This document shows positions 7,105 to 13,171 of a stretch of 16,040 bases of DNA, piece after piece. Under the pieces are notes generated by a model, which had not been told where the DNA came from, did not search any database, and was given only the letters and a program-made list of their open reading frames with translations. Position 1 is the stretch's first letter. The number at the start of each line of letters is the position of its first letter. The DNA lies in NCBI GenBank assembly GCA_029907285.1, contig JARYMD010000044.1, forward strand, positions 1 to 16,040, in the 5' to 3' direction. Source of the DNA: Verrucomicrobiota bacterium (lineage in GTDB: Bacteria; Verrucomicrobiota; Verrucomicrobiia; Limisphaerales; J093). A program made the translations under genes and the position numbers.

Positions 7105-8328
7105 TTACTTGATGAAGATCATTGAGGGGACGATATCGAGCGAGCACCTGCCTTTTTCAAGCGGACAGGGAGCAAGCGAGGCGGTGTCGCCGCCCTGGCG
7201 CCGGAGTTTCTCGCGAATGCCGGCCACGGCCTTGGTCAGTTCGCGTTCGTCCCATTCGGACCGAAGGGAGTTAGCGTGGCGCCAGTCGTTGAAGTCTTTG
7301 GTGGCCTCGAGCTGTTCGTTGCGGAAAGAATCGAGGTCGTCGATGGCGTCCTTGTATGAGCAATACGGCTGTTCTCGGTGTTTGGCGCGGCGTGCGAGAA
7401 AGAGCATTACGAGCATCTCTGTGGGTGAGAGTTTGATTGTGGTGGAATTGACATCGAGTTCGGCACGGACGGAATCGATGGTGAGCCTGATGCTTTCGGC
7501 GGCGCGGCGGCGGACATCGGCTCTGCAGGTGTCAACAAGGCGTGAGAACGTGCCTGCTTTCCGGCCGAGCTCGCGGACGAAGAGGTTGCGCAAAGGGACA
7601 AACGGGACGTCCGCGAGATCAACGCGTGCGTCGGCTGGATCATATTTGAGCAACCGTCCGGGGTTTTGTGTGTCGGGCTTGGAAATGGGACCGCCGGGCT
7701 GTTTCGGGAAAAAGAATTCACGCAGCGTGTCGAATGGATCGTTAACCAACACGTGTGTCAGGCGGTCTGTTTCACGCCCGACCAATGTCATGCAAGCATA
7801 CAGCAGTGCACCCATTGTTTTTCGGCCGCCTGCGATCGAAGCCACGAGGCGGGTGTCTGGGTTTTCAACGACGCCGCGCACCTGTTCGAGCAGGAAATCC
7901 GAAGCAGCCTCGTTGTCCGCCGGGGTGCGGAGGTCATCGAGCTCGCGCGTGCGGCCGGTGGCGTCGTCGGCTGCTGTGATGACGCGGATGTCGTCAGGGG
8001 TGGCGCCGAAACGGAGTTTGCCGGACAGACTGTGGCCGTCGGCAGCGAGAGCGGTACGCAATGCTTCCCACGGTGTCTGGCCGGAAAACCGCAGCAGGGG
8101 CTCGAAGAGCCACTTGATGATTTCAGTTCTTCCGGTGGCCGTGGTTACGACAATGATGCGTGCTGGGATGATCGGTTCAGGTTCGTTGGCCAGAGCCCAG
8201 ACTGTCTCGGTGAGCACTGCAGGGGACATTCCCGTGACTGCAAGGAGGATCGTCTCGGGCTGATCTGGCGAGACTTCAGCGGTGGTGTTTGTACCCTGTT
8301 GCTCGATTTTAACACGGGCAGTTTTCAT
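7105..8328 (-). CDS. CARF-domain CRISPR protein, Cas_NE0113 / Csm6-like family
   Basis: A 407-aa protein of the TIGR02584/PF09623 family. The Rossmann-like CARF domain covers about residues 25-200. The first loop is ILLAVTGMSPAVLTETVWAL (27-46), and the ligand-contact loop SIAGGRKTMG (164-173) is followed by GRETDRLTHVLVND. CARF domains bind cyclic oligoadenylates made by Cas10. The C-terminal part from about residue 298 (KLSPTEMLVMLFLARRAK...) looks like a winged-helix-type domain. I see no HEPN R-x4-6-H motif, so an RNase output is not supported; ring-nuclease or regulatory activity fits the family better. ATG 8328 has no strong ribosome binding site. It is the first gene of the minus-strand cas cluster. 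The family naming is from memory of the motif and was not searched. Confidence 0.85.
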   Translation of the reverse strand: MKTARVKIEQQGTNTTAEVSPDQPETILLAVTGMSPAVLTETVWALANEPEPIIPARIIVVTTATGRTEIIKWLFEPLLRFSGQTPWEALRTALAADGHSLSGKLRFGATPDDIRVITAADDATGRTRELDDLRTPADNEAASDFLLEQVRGVVENPDTRLVASIAGGRKTMGALLYACMTLVGRETDRLTHVLVNDPFDTLREFFFPKQPGGPISKPDTQNPGRLLKYDPADARVDLADVPFVPLRNLFVRELGRKAGTFSRLVDTCRADVRRRAAESIRLTIDSVRAELDVNSTTIKLSPTEMLVMLFLARRAKHREQPYCSYKDAIDDLDSFRNEQLEATKDFNDWRHANSLRSEWDERELTKAVAGIREKLRRQGGDTASLAPCPLEKGRCSLDIVPSMIFIK

Positions 8329-8595
8329 ATTTCGCTACAGTTTTATTGATTTCATTTCAGCGCGTAATATTCCACAGACAACCACAGGACAGGGTCAAAT
8401 TGGACGTCGCGGGACGTCCGCTGCGCATGGCTCACCCAGATGCTGTAGTGGACATGGAGCTGTTGCTTTTGGTGACATTCATAGGGCGGTTTGTTGGGGT
8501 GGGGCTGCGACTCTGCAAGAACCAGAAATGCTGTCTTGATTGTTACCGGGAGGAATTCGGCCTTCTCCAATACCGCGAACAACTTGTGCGTGTTT
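8329..8595. other. Non-coding gap upstream of the cas cluster, with an 18-nt inverted repeat
   Basis: No convincing gene in either strand. The frame running rightward into the tRNA is a tRNA shadow. The one structured item is at 8402-8419: GGACGTC, 4 nt, then GACGTCC, a perfect 7-bp inverted repeat 74 nt upstream of the CARF start codon. Placement suits an operator or the promoter region of the minus-strand cas transcript, but I found no clear -35/-10 pair. Confidence 0.35.
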
Positions 8596-8673
8596 TGGTC
8601 GGGGCGGTGAGATTTGAACTCACGACCTCTTGTACCCGAAACAAGCGCGCTAGCCAGGCTACGCTACGCCCCG
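8596..8673 (-). tRNA. tRNA-Pro(CGG), CCA encoded
   Basis: Read on the minus strand, the acceptor stem is CGGGGCG/CGCCCCG. The D arm is TAGCG...TAGCGC, the anticodon stem CTTGT/ACAAG with loop TTCGGGT (anticodon CGG), and the T arm has GTTCAAATC. Discriminator A is followed by encoded CCA (8596-8598). It is close to the common bacterial tRNA-Pro sequence. It borders the cas cluster on the right, with tRNA-Arg at 1079 on the left. Confidence 0.96.
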
Positions 8674-8735
8674 ACGTCAAGCGCCGTGAACATGCACCGA
8701 ACTGACCCAAATTGCAATAGAGAATCTGGGCCGAG

Positions 8736-8839
8736 GGCAGAAAGATGGGGGCGGAAACATAATTGGCAGAAACATCGGTGGCAGAAACATCAGTGGCAGA
8801 AAAATGGGTGGCAGAAAGATTTGTGGGGGAAAGATGGGT
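8736..8839. repeat. Seven-unit degenerate tandem repeat, 15-nt period
   Basis: Units start at 8736, 8750, 8765, 8780, 8795, 8810 and 8825 (first 14 nt, others 15 nt). The consensus is GGCAGAAACATNNGT, with a partial eighth unit (GGCGAAG) at 8840. The middle units are nearly identical and the outer ones degenerate. The period is a multiple of three, so a reading frame can pass through (GWQKH/RWQKH on the plus strand), but no gene context supports translation. It lies between tRNA-Pro and the NEW3 gene. Dispersed WQKH-coding-like repeats of this kind may be a lineage feature. Confidence 0.85.
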
Positions 8840-9057
8840 GGCGAAGAAACGAGGTTTGGGCGGATGTTTGGGGTGACGTTAGGTTCAAAGTTGGCCCCTG
8901 CGGGTTGCGTGCGGGCGGGCACATTCATTGTCGCATGCCATTTATATGCAGGAGATTATGTTTTCGGTTCCGAGGTCGCCCTTGACAAGAGGGGGTGTAT
9001 TATACAAGAAATCTTGAGGTTGGTATTCTAAGGATTGTGAGTGGCAGGCAAGGATGA

Positions 9058-10323
9058 ATGCGCCGGCTCACATCGTGTGATCAACGTGGAACGATTGAAT
9101 TGTGGCTTATGCGAAGAAGACATTTGCATCTTACGTTCGGACTGTTTTTGGCGGGGCTGATTGGAATCTGGGATGTGTGTGCTGCAGAGAAAGAGCCTGT
9201 AGCGGAGCCGATCCCGGAGCGGCAGTTAACCGTTGCATTGCAATTCCCGGGGATAACGCTAAGTCCGGAGGACACCTTCAGTGTGGACCTGTTGATTAAG
9301 AACCGTGGTCGGCGCGATGAAACGGTGCTGCTCGAGGTGATCGAGAAACCACAAGACTGGACGGCGGAGATCAAGCGTTATGGCACTGTCGTGAGCGGTG
9401 TGTTTGTGGCGTCGAAGGAAGACCAGACGCTTACGCTTTCCGGCAAACCTGCCAACAAAGAGCTGAAACGGCTTCCGACCGGCACCTACAAATTCGCCGT
9501 AAAGGCTGCTACTGCTGACGGCGCCATAACTCAGACTTCGGCAATTACAGTGAATGTCGTTTCCGCAGAAGCGGGCGCGGAGAAGATAAGCATCGACACC
9601 TCGTATCCGACATTGCGGGGGCCGACCGGGGACAAATTCCAGTTCTCGCTTGATGTGCGAAATGACACGGGGCAGGACGCGGTGTTCAACTTTCGTGCGA
9701 CTGCGCCCCAGGGTTGGGAGGTGTCGTTCAAGCCGGCTTACGAGTCGAAGCAGATCAGTTCTCTTCAGATCAATGCGAACTCGACAAAAACGGTCGAGAT
9801 GGAAGTGAGGCCTCCGTACAACGCGCAAGCCGGCGAGTACGATTTCAAGGTTGAGGTGCAATCGCCAAAGGCAAAGGCGGAGAAGGACCTCAAGGTTGTG
9901 CTGACTGGGACGTACGGTTTGAAGGTTGGGACGCCAACGGGTTTGTTGTCGCTGGTGACTGAGAAAGGGCGGAAGGCGACAGTGACGTTGATGGTTCAGA
10001 ACAAGGGATCGGCTCCGCAGCGGGAGATCAGGTTTGAAGCTTTCAAGCCTGAAAACTGGAAAGTGGAATTCAATCCGGAGAAGATCGAGAATCTGGAGCC
10101 GGGCGGGGTCAAACAAACCGAGGTGACAATTACGCCTGCGGATCAGGCGCTGGTGGGAGATTATTCGGTGAGCATTCAGACCGAGGGCGAGAAAGCCAAT
10201 CAGGAAACCGAGTTCAGGGTGACAATCAGGGCGTCTTCTGCATGGGGATGGATAGGGGTGGCGATCATCGCGATTGTCATAGTTGGTTTGGCGGTGACAT
10301 TCCGAGTGTTGGGCAGGCGTTGA
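9058..10323 (+). CDS. Membrane-anchored NEW3-domain protein of an ABC export system
   Basis: The core from MRRRHLHLTFGLFLAGLIGI (residue 18, ATG 9109) has a signal peptide ending near CAAEKEP. Then come three beta-sandwich repeats of the NEW3/alpha-galactosidase-associated type, starting about residues 57, 183 and 308. The recurring pattern is ...LxxNxG..., a PQGWEVSF or PENWKVEF strand, and then an AGEYDF or VGDYSVSI strand. One C-terminal helix (WGWIGVAIIAIVIVGLAVTF) anchors it, so the repeats face outside the membrane. It is followed at 1 bp by an ABC ATPase and then a permease. This NEW3-ATPase-permease order is known in bacteria and points to a transporter-associated surface protein; the substrate is unknown. 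ATG 9058 has AAGG just upstream and gives 421 aa; ATG 9109 gives a more usual signal peptide but no ribosome binding site. Confidence 0.85.
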   Translation: MRRLTSCDQRGTIELWLMRRRHLHLTFGLFLAGLIGIWDVCAAEKEPVAEPIPERQLTVALQFPGITLSPEDTFSVDLLIKNRGRRDETVLLEVIEKPQDWTAEIKRYGTVVSGVFVASKEDQTLTLSGKPANKELKRLPTGTYKFAVKAATADGAITQTSAITVNVVSAEAGAEKISIDTSYPTLRGPTGDKFQFSLDVRNDTGQDAVFNFRATAPQGWEVSFKPAYESKQISSLQINANSTKTVEMEVRPPYNAQAGEYDFKVEVQSPKAKAEKDLKVVLTGTYGLKVGTPTGLLSLVTEKGRKATVTLMVQNKGSAPQREIRFEAFKPENWKVEFNPEKIENLEPGGVKQTEVTITPADQALVGDYSVSIQTEGEKANQETEFRVTIRASSAWGWIGVAIIAIVIVGLAVTFRVLGRR

Positions 10324-10324
10324 T

Positions 10325-11068
10325 ATGGCTGCAATCATTCAGACTGAGAATCTGACCCGGCGATATGGGCAACAGGTGGCGGTCGATGGTTTGACGCTCC
10401 AGATCAACGAGCGTGAAATATTCGGGTTTCTCGGCCCGAACGGCGCCGGCAAGACAACAACAATCCTGATGCTGCTTGGGCTGACCGAGCCGACATCCGG
10501 ATCAGCGCGCGTTTTGGGCTACGATCCGACGCGAGATCCATTGGAGGTCAAGAGGCAGGTTGGGTATTTGTGTGAGAACGTGGGGTTCTACGATGATCTC
10601 ACGGGCCGCGAGAATCTGCGGTTCATGGCCGAACTGAACCATCTGCCGGAAGCCAGGGTCACCGAAAAGGTCGAAGAAGCCCTGCGCACTGTCGGTCTCG
10701 ACGGCGAGGGCGACAAACTGGTTGGTGCGTATTCGAGGGGCATGCGCCAGCGGCTTGGGATAGCCGAGCTGCTGATCAAGGATCCCAAACTGCTGATCCT
10801 TGACGAGCCGACGCTCGGCCTTGACCCCGACGGAACGAACAAGATGCTGGACCTTGTCCACTCTCTGAGTCGGGATCGCGGGATCACGGTCATGCTTTCC
10901 TCGCATCAGTTGGAGCAGGTGCAGCGCATATGCACGCGCGTTGGCATCATGATAAAAGGCAAACTGGTTGCCGTGGGCACGATCGAAGAGCTCGCCAAAC
11001 GGAAGCTCGGAGAAGGTGGCGGAATGAACCTGGAAGAGATTTACATGCGCTATTTCAAGGAGGCCTGA
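10325..11068 (+). CDS. ABC transporter ATP-binding protein
   Basis: A 247-aa ATPase that powers the ABC-2 permease encoded next. Walker A is GPNGAGKTT (37-45), the Q-loop lies near GYLCENVGFYDDLTG (80-94), the signature is YSRGMRQRL (136-144), Walker B is LLILDEP (156-162) and the H-loop His is at 194 (SSHQ). The signature has SRGMRQR in place of LSGGQ, which is usual in the CcmA/NatA-like class of ABC-2 systems. All catalytic residues are present. It starts 1 bp after the NEW3 stop, so the two are surely cotranscribed. Function beyond ATP-driven export or membrane work cannot be given. Confidence 0.95.
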   Translation: MAAIIQTENLTRRYGQQVAVDGLTLQINEREIFGFLGPNGAGKTTTILMLLGLTEPTSGSARVLGYDPTRDPLEVKRQVGYLCENVGFYDDLTGRENLRFMAELNHLPEARVTEKVEEALRTVGLDGEGDKLVGAYSRGMRQRLGIAELLIKDPKLLILDEPTLGLDPDGTNKMLDLVHSLSRDRGITVMLSSHQLEQVQRICTRVGIMIKGKLVAVGTIEELAKRKLGEGGGMNLEEIYMRYFKEA

Positions 11069-11071
11069 GTT

Positions 11072-12019
11072 ATGTGGACGATTTGCAAAAAGGAACTTGC
11101 CGATCATTTCAGTTCGACGCGTTTTTTGATCCTGTTCTGTTTGATTTTGATGGTGGCGCTTGTTTCGACGTACATGGCGGCTGCAAACATTCGCCGGGTG
11201 CTCGAGGGGGTTTCAAAACCATCGAACGTGTTTCTTCTGTTGTTCACCACGGAGGGCAAGTTTTTCTCGCTTGTGCAGTTTATTGCGTTTTTCGGGCCGC
11301 TGTTGGGGATCATCATGGGCTTTGATGCCATCAACAGAGAACGGCAGCATCGAACGCTTGCGAAACTGGTGTCACAGCCGATATTCCGTGATGCTGTGAT
11401 CAACGGCAAATTTCTGGCGGGTGTGATAACGGTCAGCATTGCGCTTGTGAGCATGATGTTATTGCTGACGGGGATGGGGTTGATCACCGTGGGCGTGGTG
11501 CCGGGCTGGGAGGAGATTGGGCGGCTTTTTGTGTACCTGATCGTCAGCATTGCGTACGTGTCGTTTTGGCTTGGGCTGGCGATTTTGTTTTCGATTCTGT
11601 TCAGGTCATTGGCGACTTCGGCGCTTGCGGCGGTTGCGCTTTGGATATTCTTTTCATTTTTCATTGGTTTTGCGTCTGATCTTGTGGCAGACGCATTATC
11701 CCCGGTGAGGAATCCAAGGGACCCGGAAGAAGTGGTTCCCAATGAACGTTTGGCAGACGCCGTGAGCCTGGTGTCGCCAGCGGTCCTTTACTCGAAAGCG
11801 ACATCGACGATTCTTGATCCTTACCGCCGATCACGGGGCAGCGTGATGATCGTGGGTCTGTTTGAGAAGCTGTCGATGGAGAGGTTTCAAAGCCCGTTGC
11901 CGCTGGACCAATCGATACTGGTTGTGTGGCCTTATCTGACGCTGTTGGCGGCTCTGACTTTGATTTGTTTCGGGTTGTCCTACGTCATATTCATGCGGCA
12001 GGAGATAAGGTCGGCTTAG
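11072..12019 (+). CDS. ABC-2 type transporter permease
   Basis: A 315-aa integral membrane protein with six likely helices, at about residues 17-37, 58-80, 112-138, 152-172, 178-200 and 285-306. An extramembrane loop of about 80 residues separates helices 5 and 6. The N-terminal pattern MWTICKKELADHFSSTRFLI is typical of NatB/ABC-2 permeases. ATG 11072 is preceded by AAGGAGG inside the end of the ATPase gene, 3 bp after its stop. Together with the ATPase and the NEW3 protein it forms an apparent three-gene operon, which seems to end here. Confidence 0.93.
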   Translation: MWTICKKELADHFSSTRFLILFCLILMVALVSTYMAAANIRRVLEGVSKPSNVFLLLFTTEGKFFSLVQFIAFFGPLLGIIMGFDAINRERQHRTLAKLVSQPIFRDAVINGKFLAGVITVSIALVSMMLLLTGMGLITVGVVPGWEEIGRLFVYLIVSIAYVSFWLGLAILFSILFRSLATSALAAVALWIFFSFFIGFASDLVADALSPVRNPRDPEEVVPNERLADAVSLVSPAVLYSKATSTILDPYRRSRGSVMIVGLFEKLSMERFQSPLPLDQSILVVWPYLTLLAALTLICFGLSYVIFMRQEIRSA

Positions 12020-12031
12020 CGAGGCTGCGCA

Positions 12032-12154
12032 TCAGCGACGGCGTGCGCCGGTGTCATAACGCCAAGCGGGCGCTTTCCGTTCTCGGCGCTTGACCGGCGA
12101 ATCCAAGCCGGGAACCTTCGCCTGCGCGCCAGCTTGAGACACCCAACGCTTCAT
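12032..12154 (-). CDS. Possible 40-aa basic protein
   Basis: I do not recognise this with certainty. A complete ATG-TGA frame of 40 codons begins MKRWVSQAGAQAKVPG and ends APAWRYDTGARRR, with about a third of residues basic. It lies on the same strand and 70 bp downstream of the HEPN gene. Only a weak GGAAA precedes the ATG. It could be a small real protein, or part of a GC-rich intergenic repeat that happens to be open. The whole 12020-12223 gap holds no other feature I can support except weak short inverted repeats. Confidence 0.25.
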   Translation of the reverse strand: MKRWVSQAGAQAKVPGLDSPVKRRERKAPAWRYDTGARRR

Positions 12155-12220
12155 TACGGTGAGATTTCCGGCCGGGCTCGCTTCGCCAACCGACGGCCGC
12201 TTCGGCACGCTTGTGCGTTC

Positions 12221-12259
12221 GTGTCAGGTGCCGCTTATGAACGAACGGGCAACTGACAC
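12221..12259 (-). terminator. Hairpin spanning the HEPN stop codon (possible terminator)
   Basis: 12221-12233 and 12247-12259 are complementary at 11 of 13 positions (GTGTCAGGTGCCG against GGGCAACTGACAC), with a 13-nt loop. The HEPN stop codon (12224-12226) is inside the stem. There is no T-run. It may end or stabilise the MNT/HEPN mRNA. Confidence 0.3.
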
Positions 12260-12637
12260 GACAAATTCTGCGTCTTTCATTGCACGGATTGCATCTTCGT
12301 GCGAATATTGTTCCGTGGGGATGAAGTCGATGTCGCCGTAAAAGGAGAACTCTCGTTCTTTTCGCAGCCAGGCCGAGATTTCGGCAAGGCGTGTGACATG
12401 TTGTGCGACACTTTCGGGGAATCGCGAGCTGTACTGTTTCAAGATACTGCCGACGTCATGCCATTTGGGCGGTTCGATGCCCGCATGGCGGAGCATGCCT
12501 TTGAGTGCCAGCTCGACTATTTCCTGAGCTTCGCGGACCACATCCGAGTATGCAGACTCATCGGCCAACACCGGCAGGATTCGCAAACGTTTGCCGGCCT
12601 TGAGCAGGTAACTCTGCGCAAGAGACAGGTTGGTCAT
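12224..12637 (-). CDS. HEPN-domain protein of an MNT/HEPN pair
   Basis: A 137-aa all-helical HEPN protein (PF05168-like). The pattern EAQEIVELALKGMLRHAGIE, then PPKWHDVGSILKQ, is the central helix pair, and LRKEREFSFYGD with EDAIRAMKDAEFVVSVA the C-terminal helices. In HepT toxins an R-x4-H-x-Y RNase motif is usual. Here the corresponding place reads REFSFYGD with no His, so RNase activity is doubtful. ATG 12637 overlaps the MNT stop as ATGA, showing translational coupling. The pair could be a toxin-antitoxin unit (MntA-HepT type) or a HEPN/MNT pair of unknown, perhaps substrate-binding, role. Longer frames reaching 12760 run inside the MNT gene and are unlikely. Confidence 0.85.
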   Translation of the reverse strand: MTNLSLAQSYLLKAGKRLRILPVLADESAYSDVVREAQEIVELALKGMLRHAGIEPPKWHDVGSILKQYSSRFPESVAQHVTRLAEISAWLRKEREFSFYGDIDFIPTEQYSHEDAIRAMKDAEFVVSVARSFISGT

Positions 12638-13134
12638 ATCGTAAAGACCTCTCCCGGCTGGTAATCGGGTTTGAGGTCCCACCACCATGCATTTCCGACC
12701 CACACCCTTCGTGCATGTAATGCATCGAGGCGCCTGCGCAGGTCTGCAAGCGTGTTGCACAGGAAGCGATTTGGATCGTAAAGCACCCGTGCGTCATCCA
12801 CGAGGTCCAGCAGCAAAGGGCTTCCTGCGGTGATTTCAGCCGGCAGTCGTATGACCGGCGACAAGATTAGGTTGAGTCCCTTCGACTCAAATTCTGCCGC
12901 AACCGGTTGCAGTGCACCTTCGACGGCGCGGAAACTCTCCATCCGACGCAGCCGCCCGTTGGGCAGGCTGTTTGCGACGATCAACAGGTCAACATCTGAA
13001 TCCGGGCGCGGAGTGCCTCTGCCGACAGAACCAAAAACGGCGAGCGACACCAGGCTTTCGCCATACACGTTCAGGCATGCGGCCTTGAGTTCTGTCAAAA
13101 GGCGTTCGATCAACGATGTGAACTCCGAGTTCAC
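12634..13134 (-). CDS. MNT-type nucleotidyltransferase
   Basis: A minimal nucleotidyltransferase (DNA polymerase beta superfamily). From GTG 13134 (166 aa) the active-site motif is FGSVGRGTPRPDSDVDLLIV. Its GS is at residues 35-36, and after exactly ten residues come the two metal-binding aspartates 47 and 49 (GSX10DXD). This is the motif of MntA antitoxins that AMPylate HepT, and of other MNTs paired with HEPN. The C-terminus is extended (about 100 residues after the motif), longer than the shortest MntA. The start is uncertain: the frame is open to TTG 13203 inside the upstream gene, and no strong ribosome binding site is seen. It lies 37 bp after the fucose-isomerase-like gene and is joined to HEPN by ATGA. 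Confidence 0.85.
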   Translation of the reverse strand: MNSEFTSLIERLLTELKAACLNVYGESLVSLAVFGSVGRGTPRPDSDVDLLIVANSLPNGRLRRMESFRAVEGALQPVAAEFESKGLNLILSPVIRLPAEITAGSPLLLDLVDDARVLYDPNRFLCNTLADLRRRLDALHARRVWVGNAWWWDLKPDYQPGEVFTI

Positions 13135-13171
13135 TGTGGCGTCGAATTGCCCGTTTTGGGTGGCATTGACG

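Noticed and set aside
7109..8263. 384-codon plus-strand frame opposite the CARF gene
   Set aside because: Serine/arginine-rich shadow of the CARF codons; no motif or ribosome binding site.
8346..8705. Plus-strand frame ending in VRFELTTSCTRNKRAS
   Set aside because: That string is the well-known false translation of an antisense tRNA gene, here tRNA-Pro.
8736..8839. CRISPR array
   Set aside because: The 15-nt units are contiguous, with no unique spacers, so this is a tandem repeat. No other array-like repeat-spacer pattern is seen in the window.
8982..9006. TTGACA followed by TATACA as a promoter for the NEW3 operon
   Set aside because: The spacer is only 13 bp (10 bp for the overlapping TATTAT), too short for a normal sigma-70 promoter.
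9259..10338. 359-codon minus-strand frame opposite the NEW3 gene
   Set aside because: Arg/Leu/His-rich shadow; the plus-strand protein has a signal peptide, repeated domains and a TM anchor.
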